A DNA stretch of 64,000 nucleotides, from assembly GCF_033025475.1 (NCBI RefSeq), contig NZ_CP130322.1, positions 1,178,001 through 1,242,000 of the forward strand, given 5' to 3'. The DNA is from Sphingomonas sp. C3-2. Lineage in GTDB: Bacteria; Pseudomonadota; Alphaproteobacteria; Sphingomonadales; Sphingomonadaceae. A program made the translations under genes and the position numbers. Positions 59,542 through 64,000 of this stretch are shown here, in pieces. The first letter of the stretch is position 1. Each line of letters opens with the position of its first letter. The notes beneath the pieces were generated by a model. It was not told the origin of the DNA. It was given only the letters and a program-made list of their open reading frames with translations, and ran no database searches.

Positions 59542-59656
59542 TGTCTTTCGCTCCCTCGATCCCCTTGATGATCCAAGGCTAGCTGTGGTTGCGCAGGGGT
59601 TCAGCCCTTCGAAACCCGTCGGTCCGCAGGCTGGCCAAGAAGCGTCCCCGCATGCG

Positions 59657-60286
59657 ATGGATGGTCGCGATATGTCATTTGACGATGCCCGCTGGATAAG
59701 ACTGATCCATCATGCCGCCCGCATCTTCATCGCACGCGGCTATGACGCGGCGAGCGTGGAAGACATTGCGGACGCCGCCGGTATCGGCAAGGCCACGGTT
59801 TACCGGCTAGTCGGTGGAAAGGCGGAGTTGCTCGACGCGGTGATGCGCCACGCCACCCAGCACATGCTATCAGCGTGCAGCCTGCCGCTCGACCCGGCAC
59901 GCCCCGCCGAGGAAATGCTGACGGCGTTCGCCACCGATTATATCGACGCGATGTACCGGCCCTTTGCGGGCGGCCTGCCCTTCTACCATGTCGCCCGCTT
60001 GATGATCTCAACCAGCTTCACGCGCCCCGACGATATGCGCGCCTTCATCGCGGCCTATGCCAAGGGCGGTGTGAAACCGCTGACCGCCTATCTTGCGGCG
60101 CGGGTTGATGCGGGAGAATTGCCGGCGCCGGTTACCGAGGATGACGCCCAGACCTTCTTCCAGCTCATCTTCTACACCGACCGGGCGATAGCCTTTGATG
60201 AGCCGCGACCTTCCACCCATGAGGTCGCAGACATGGCACAGCGCCAGGTCCGCCGCTTTCTCTATGGTTGTGTCGGCCCCCGCTGA
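59657..60286 (+). CDS. TetR-family transcriptional regulator
   Basis: About 209 residues. The N-terminal HTH is AARIFIARGYDAASVEDIAD, then AAGIGKATVYRLVGGKAELLDAVM, the classic TetR pattern, followed by a helical ligand-binding domain with a TetR_C_7-like end. Starts at 59657 or 59672 are both possible. It is divergent from the PhyH gene and probably represses it; the effector may be the PhyH substrate or a related lipid or xenobiotic. Confidence 0.85.
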   Translation: MDGRDMSFDDARWIRLIHHAARIFIARGYDAASVEDIADAAGIGKATVYRLVGGKAELLDAVMRHATQHMLSACSLPLDPARPAEEMLTAFATDYIDAMYRPFAGGLPFYHVARLMISTSFTRPDDMRAFIAAYAKGGVKPLTAYLAARVDAGELPAPVTEDDAQTFFQLIFYTDRAIAFDEPRPSTHEVADMAQRQVRRFLYGCVGPR

Positions 60287-60305
60287 CCGCAAGGCTTTCC
60301 TTCAT

Positions 60306-60343
60306 AAACAAAAAGGCCGGCCAGCCTTTCGACTGGTCCGGCC
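60306..60343 (-). terminator. Terminator of the sigma-factor gene
   Basis: On the minus strand GGCCGGACCAG-tcgaaagg-CTGGCCGGCC is followed by TTTTTGTTT. It lies 27 bases beyond the sigma factor stop, convergent to the TetR gene. Confidence 0.8.
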
Positions 60344-60369
60344 CTTTCGGATCGGGAAGATATGTGCGG

Positions 60370-61389
60370 TCAGTGCCGCAGCGTGCTCTCGGGCAACTCA
60401 AGATGCATCTCGCGCACCGGATCATTGCCCATGAAATCGGCGGATGCCGCTGCTGCGAAGCGTTCATCGCCACAGGGCGCTACTGCGATGATTTCCTTGT
60501 CGGCACGCGGCTTGCGCGCCTTGGGGCGGGCCGCGCCGGGCTGGCGATATTCGACCATCATCGCAAATTTCGGCTGGCTGCCGGCGAGTTCGGCGATCGT
60601 CTTGGCGGCGCGCTTGGTAATCTGGCGGACGCGCTCCTTGGTAACGCCGGCGTCGTCACCCAGCACCTCGGGGGCAGCGACTTCGAACAAGCGACGCTCG
60701 ACGATCTCGCGGTTGCGCTTCAGGCGCGTCTCGAGCGTGTCGAGGTCCTCCTGCTCGATACCATAGGTCTTCGAACGCAGCGCGATCGCGGCTTCGCCCG
60801 AGCGGGCCAGAGCGCGCTTCTTCGGGCGTGCACGGCGGCGCAGCTGTTCCAGCGCGGTATCGCGCAGATGGTCGATATAGCTGTCGATAAGCGATGCGGT
60901 CGCGTTCTGCGCCAGATAATCCGACGCGGCGGCTTCGGTTGCGGCGAGCGCGTCCTCGTCCTCGATCACCGCTTCCAGCGTGGTTTCCTCGCCATCCATG
61001 CCATAAGCGACCGCGTTGATCGAAACGGTGGTGGCATCAACCTTCTTGGCCGAAGGGCGCTGATCGGTCATCAGGCGGAAGCGCAGGCTCTGCAGTTCGC
61101 CGCGGATCTGCCAGTTCACGAAAGTGGTGAACTGCGCCTTGTCCGGATCATAAGCCTGGATCGCGCGGTGGACGGCGATGCCACAGACCTGTTCGGCGTC
61201 GTCCCAGTGGCCAACAAGGCCGTACTGGCGGATGAAATGGCGAATGCGCGGCGCGATCAGACGCAGGATACGGGCAAAAGCCTTGTCCACTGCGGCGCGC
61301 TGGCGCGCGGTCTGGCGGACATCCTCCGCCGGGGTATTTTCTATGACGGAGGCGACAGCAGCCTCCAGAGCGAGCGTAATCTTCGACAT
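60370..61389 (-). CDS. Divergent sigma-70-like RNA polymerase factor
   Basis: A 339-residue protein. A region 2-like helical core (about 40-105) contains HWDDAEQVCGIAVHRAIQAY and DPDKAQFTTFVNWQIRGELQ, the region 2.2-2.4 pattern. A long acidic/Ala-rich insert (about 110-225) replaces region 3. Region 4-like HTH (about 228-268) contains VTKERVRQITKRAAKTIAEL. A basic, then polar tail follows. It is not a close match to RpoD, RpoH, FliA or ECF types. The start at 61389 has a ribosome site (gggaggg). It sits just beyond a flagellar operon, so a motility regulon role is worth testing. Confidence 0.7.
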   Translation of the reverse strand: MSKITLALEAAVASVIENTPAEDVRQTARQRAAVDKAFARILRLIAPRIRHFIRQYGLVGHWDDAEQVCGIAVHRAIQAYDPDKAQFTTFVNWQIRGELQSLRFRLMTDQRPSAKKVDATTVSINAVAYGMDGEETTLEAVIEDEDALAATEAAASDYLAQNATASLIDSYIDHLRDTALEQLRRRARPKKRALARSGEAAIALRSKTYGIEQEDLDTLETRLKRNREIVERRLFEVAAPEVLGDDAGVTKERVRQITKRAAKTIAELAGSQPKFAMMVEYRQPGAARPKARKPRADKEIIAVAPCGDERFAAAASADFMGNDPVREMHLELPESTLRH

Positions 61390-61508
61390 GTTGAGCCCTC
61401 CCGATAGTTGGAAGCTGAACACATCATGCGTTCTGCCCCCCTCAACGAGGGTCAAACTCGCTCAAAGATATTAACGACTAATTACTCCCATAACATATTC
61501 CTATTTTT

Positions 61509-61517
61509 ATCCTATAA
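61509..61517 (+). promoter_or_regulatory. ATCCTATAA motif, reverse orientation to flanking genes
   Basis: TTTTTATCCTATAAATG on the plus strand is in the 179-base gap between the transglycosylase gene and the sigma-factor gene, both leftward. It points toward the 3' end of the transglycosylase gene, so if active it would make an antisense RNA. Confidence 0.35.
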
Positions 61518-61568
61518 ATGTCCGGAAACCGGGATCCGCAGCATGGCTGTCGCGCTTGATCGGGGTAA

Positions 61569-62570
61569 TCAGCCGCGCTGCGACTCGGTGAATCGATCCG
61601 GTCGGATGTTACGGTCGACATAAGCCAGCAACCATTGGCGGTGCGCCGTCACCGCATTGCCGGCCTCCGCGATCCGGCGGCGCGCCTGCTGCCCGCCCAC
61701 CTGCGCGGTCAACAACGTCTGCGCGCGGCCCGCCGACAATCCTTCCTTCAGGAACTTCGCCGCATCGCCGACACCCAGATGATGGCCAAGATAGGCCATC
61801 TGCGCCGTCCGCTCGGCCCCGCCATCGATGCGCACCCCCGCACGCGCCAGCGCATCGAGGTTCGCGCGCGCATAATCGGCGGTCGCATGGATCGACGCCT
61901 CGCCATTGTACCGCAGCGCCAGCAATTCGGACTTGGCCTCCGCGCGCACGCGGCCGCGTCCATCCAGCCAGCCGCGTGCCGATGCCAGCTGGTTCAGCCA
62001 GCTGCCCGGCCGTTCGGCCTCGCCGCGCCATGTACTGCTCAAAAACTGTCCCAGCCCGGCTGCGCTCGAACGCGGATTGCGCGAATAAGCGAGCCAGCGC
62101 CCATCCGCCCCCTTGGCTGCCTCGGCATTGATGATCGCGGCCAGCGCCGGCGCGGCGATACCCGTCCGCTGCGCCGCGGCTTCCAGCGCCGGGCGATAAC
62201 CGGCATTTACTCCCAGCCCCGCGCTCGATGCGCCTGCGGGCGGCTCGATATCGTCGTGCGCGCGCGGTTGCTGCCCTTCTCCGCCCCCGCGCCGTGCATC
62301 GGGGTCCACGGTCACCTTGGGTGGTTCGGCCGGAACCGCCGCCTTTGGCGTTCCGCGCGTCATATCCTCGGTCAGCATCGCGAGCAGCGTATCGAGCCGC
62401 GTATCGCCGCCTTCACGCAGCGCGGTGGCCGAAGCCCTTTCGCCCTCGCCCGACGATCCGGTGCCCAATGCCGCCTGCCACAGGCGGTTGGACAGCTCCG
62501 CACGCGCCTGCGCATAGATCAGGTTTGCACGGTGCTGCGGGCTGACGGCGGTGGGGAGGACGGGTTTCAT
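61569..62570 (-). CDS. Flagellar operon lytic-transglycosylase-like protein
   Basis: A 333-residue protein with a disordered N-terminal third (Pro, Gly, Arg-rich) and a C-terminal lysozyme-like domain (about 125-320): ALAAIINAEAAKG with a candidate catalytic Glu, NPRSSAAGLGQFLSSTW, and RYNGEASIHATADYA. No signal peptide is visible; export through the flagellar apparatus is possible. It overlaps the fliJ stop (TGATG). FlgJ here lacks a hydrolase domain, so this protein may open peptidoglycan for the rod, as SltF does in Rhodobacter. Confidence 0.65.
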   Translation of the reverse strand: MKPVLPTAVSPQHRANLIYAQARAELSNRLWQAALGTGSSGEGERASATALREGGDTRLDTLLAMLTEDMTRGTPKAAVPAEPPKVTVDPDARRGGGEGQQPRAHDDIEPPAGASSAGLGVNAGYRPALEAAAQRTGIAAPALAAIINAEAAKGADGRWLAYSRNPRSSAAGLGQFLSSTWRGEAERPGSWLNQLASARGWLDGRGRVRAEAKSELLALRYNGEASIHATADYARANLDALARAGVRIDGGAERTAQMAYLGHHLGVGDAAKFLKEGLSAGRAQTLLTAQVGGQQARRRIAEAGNAVTAHRQWLLAYVDRNIRPDRFTESQRG

Positions 62571-63004
62571 CACTGCGCGTTCCGTCGCATCCCGGCCTGA
62601 CGGCGCACAAAGGCCGTCGCGGCGAAATCGTCGCTCCGCGTCTGTTCGGCACGTGCCAGTTCGGATTCGGCCTCGGCGCGAAAGCTGTCGGCGGCGGTCT
62701 CGATCGCGCGCAGCGCGCCATAAGCGGCGACCGCCTCGGTGCGCAGCTGCCCCAGCCGCGTATCGGCCTTCACCTTGTCGCTGTTCAGCCGGGCGCGTTC
62801 GGCGCGCATCCGCTGGACAAAGGCAAAGGACGACATCAGCGCATCGCCTGCCGCGATCTCAGTTTCGCGCTGGATGCGGGTTTCGACGACCGCCTTGCTG
62901 TTCTCGATCTGCGTGAGCTGGTTCACCTGAACGCTGATGGCGACCCGAACATCGTCAATCTCGCTCTGGCGGATACGAAGCGCACTGTCATACGGCGTCT
63001 TCAT
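62570..63004 (-). CDS. fliJ: Flagellar export stalk protein FliJ
   Basis: A 144-residue coiled-coil protein: long heptad-patterned helices over nearly its whole length. FliJ acts as the rotor-like stalk in the FliI ATPase ring and shuttles chaperones. The ATG at 63004 overlaps the fliI stop by 17 bases. Sequence conservation is low in this family; the call rests on length, coiled coil and position after fliI. Confidence 0.75.
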   Translation of the reverse strand: MKTPYDSALRIRQSEIDDVRVAISVQVNQLTQIENSKAVVETRIQRETEIAAGDALMSSFAFVQRMRAERARLNSDKVKADTRLGQLRTEAVAAYGALRAIETAADSFRAEAESELARAEQTRSDDFAATAFVRRQAGMRRNAQ

Positions 63005-64000
63005 CGGGTTTCTCCAGAATCGCGGCGAGTGCGTCAAAGCTCTGCGCCGCAAAGGTTCGTTCATTCTTGCCCTGCGTCAACAGGGTCTCGATCTGCGGGG
63101 CCAGGCGCATGGCTTCGTCCACCTCGACGTTCGAGCCCGCCTTATAGGCGCCAAGCCGGATCATCTCCTCCATGTCACCATAGGTAGAAAGCACGCGGCG
63201 CGCGCCGATCCGGATCAAATTTTCCGCCTCGCTGTGCGCATGCGGCAGCGTGCGCGAAACCGATTTCAAAACGTCGATCGCGGGATAGCGCCCACGCTCG
63301 GCAATCCGGCGGGTGATGACGATATGCCCGTCCAAAATGCCGCGCACGGCATCGGCCACCGGCTCGTTATGATCATCGCCGTCCACCAGCACGGTGAACA
63401 GGCCGGTAATCGCCCCCTGCCCGGCCAGCCCGGGGCCCGCGCGTTCCAGCAGGCGCGGCAGTTCGGCAAAGACGGTGGGCGTATAGCCCTTGGTGGCGGG
63501 CGGCTCCCCGCTCGCCAGCCCGATCTCGCGCTGCGCCATGGCAAAGCGCGTCACCGAATCCATCAGGCACAGCACGTTCAAGCCCTGATCGCGGAAATGT
63601 TCGGCCACGGCGAGCGTGGTCCACGCCGCCTGCCGCCGCATCAGCGCAGGCTCGTCGGACGTTGCGACCACGACGACGCTGCGCGCCAGCCCCTCGACAC
63701 CCAGATCGTCTTCGATGAATTCCTGCACCTCGCGGCCGCGTTCGCCGATCAGTCCGATCACCGCGATGTCGCATTCGGTCCAGCGCGCGAGCATCGAGAG
63801 CAGCGTCGACTTGCCGACGCCCGACCCCGCGAACAGCCCCAGACGCTGCCCGCGACAGAGCGGCGCAAAGATATCGAGCGAACGGACGCCGGTTTCCAGC
63901 TTTTGCCCAACGCGGGCGCGGGCGGAGGCAAGCGGTGGGCTGCCCTTGATCGCACGGGGGATGGCACCGGGTTCCAGCGGTCCCTTGCCATCGATCGGGC
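62988..64000 (-). CDS. fliI: Flagellum-specific ATP synthase FliI (5' truncated)
   Basis: The reading frame is open to the right edge, so the N-terminus is outside the window. About 336 residues are visible. Walker A is [14 protein letters not shown], Walker B ends in [20 protein letters not shown], and [20 protein letters not shown] and the C-terminal [15 protein letters not shown] are conserved. FliI energises flagellar type III export. fliJ and the transglycosylase gene follow. Confidence 0.95.
   Translation of the reverse strand, partial: PIDGKGPLEPGAIPRAIKGSPPLASARARVGQKLETGVRSLDIFAPLCRGQRLGLFAGSGVGKSTLLSMLARWTECDIAVIGLIGERGREVQEFIEDDLGVEGLARSVVVVATSDEPALMRRQAAWTTLAVAEHFRDQGLNVLCLMDSVTRFAMAQREIGLASGEPPATKGYTPTVFAELPRLLERAGPGLAGQGAITGLFTVLVDGDDHNEPVADAVRGILDGHIVITRRIAERGRYPAIDVLKSVSRTLPHAHSEAENLIRIGARRVLSTYGDMEEMIRLGAYKAGSNVEVDEAMRLAPQIETLLTQGKNERTFAAQSFDALAAILEKPDEDAV

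Noticed and set aside
61408-61623. A 71-codon rightward frame in the gap before the sigma factor gene
   Set aside because: No ribosome site, no recognisable features, and it runs into the 3' end of the transglycosylase gene.
1-64000. tRNA, rRNA, CRISPR or insertion-sequence signals
   Set aside because: No cloverleaf-like GTTCGA-type segments in gaps, no spaced direct repeats, no transposase motifs or terminal inverted repeats were seen by eye; a covariance-model scan would be needed to exclude small RNAs.

Overview
The window reads as chromosomal DNA from a motile, aerobic, GC-rich alphaproteobacterium, most likely a sphingomonad (Sphingomonas/Sphingobium-like). Supporting points are the dense GC-rich coding, long TonB-dependent receptors, an aa3-type oxidase set, a rhizobial/caulobacterial-type chemotaxis operon with cheD, cheY pairs and flaF, and a PhyH/TetR pair. 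I see no insertion sequence, prophage, CRISPR array, rRNA or tRNA gene.

Left part (1-31.3 kb), mainly housekeeping. It starts inside ruvB, then carries ybgC-tolQ-tolR-tolA-tolB-pal (envelope constriction), closed by a hairpin terminator. Next is a six-gene terminal oxidase operon (subunits II, I, two III-like, IV-like, and a membrane-anchored cytochrome c), a convergent LytS/LytTR-type two-component pair, a DUF2946-like protein with a TonB-dependent receptor, an HD-domain protein, a second large TonB-dependent receptor, and a 57-residue DUF1674/SDHAF4-like gene. Then come htpX and an rsmB-rpe-heparinase-like-purH operon, followed by a flippase and polA on the other strand, and a Tat-type alpha/beta hydrolase with an SDR oxidoreductase.

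Middle (31.4-49.3 kb), signalling and motility. A tandem-HTH regulator with a dead-looking S24-type domain has a perfect dyad upstream. It is followed by a degenerate-GGDEF/EAL protein and two divergent flagellar operons: flgC-fliE-fliQ-fliR-flhB with flgI-flgJ-flgN leftward, and fliN-fliO-fliP rightward. A 12-gene leftward operon then encodes stator and chemotaxis: motA, a STAS protein, cheY, cheA, cheW, cheR, cheB, cheY, cheD, a small protein with a CheZ-like DxxxQ motif, motB and a FliL-like protein.

Right part (49.3-64 kb). flaF, a FixL/FixJ-like pair whose PAS domain lacks the haem histidine, a degenerate receiver-like protein, two closely related chemoreceptors ending in a CheR/CheB-docking type pentapeptide (DWSDF), a DUF2322 protein, a PhyH dioxygenase with a divergent TetR regulator, an unusual sigma-70-like factor, and a leftward fliI-fliJ-lytic transglycosylase operon that runs off the right edge.

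The most interesting cross-cutting signal is a short AT-rich word, ATCCTATAA or a close variant, found just upstream of flagellar, chemotaxis and c-di-GMP genes (EAL protein, flgI, flgC, fliN, motA, the FixL-like kinase and both chemoreceptors). It looks like a shared promoter element for a motility regulon, and the odd sigma factor at 60370-61389 is a candidate reader. Function calls rest on motifs read by eye; no database search was run.
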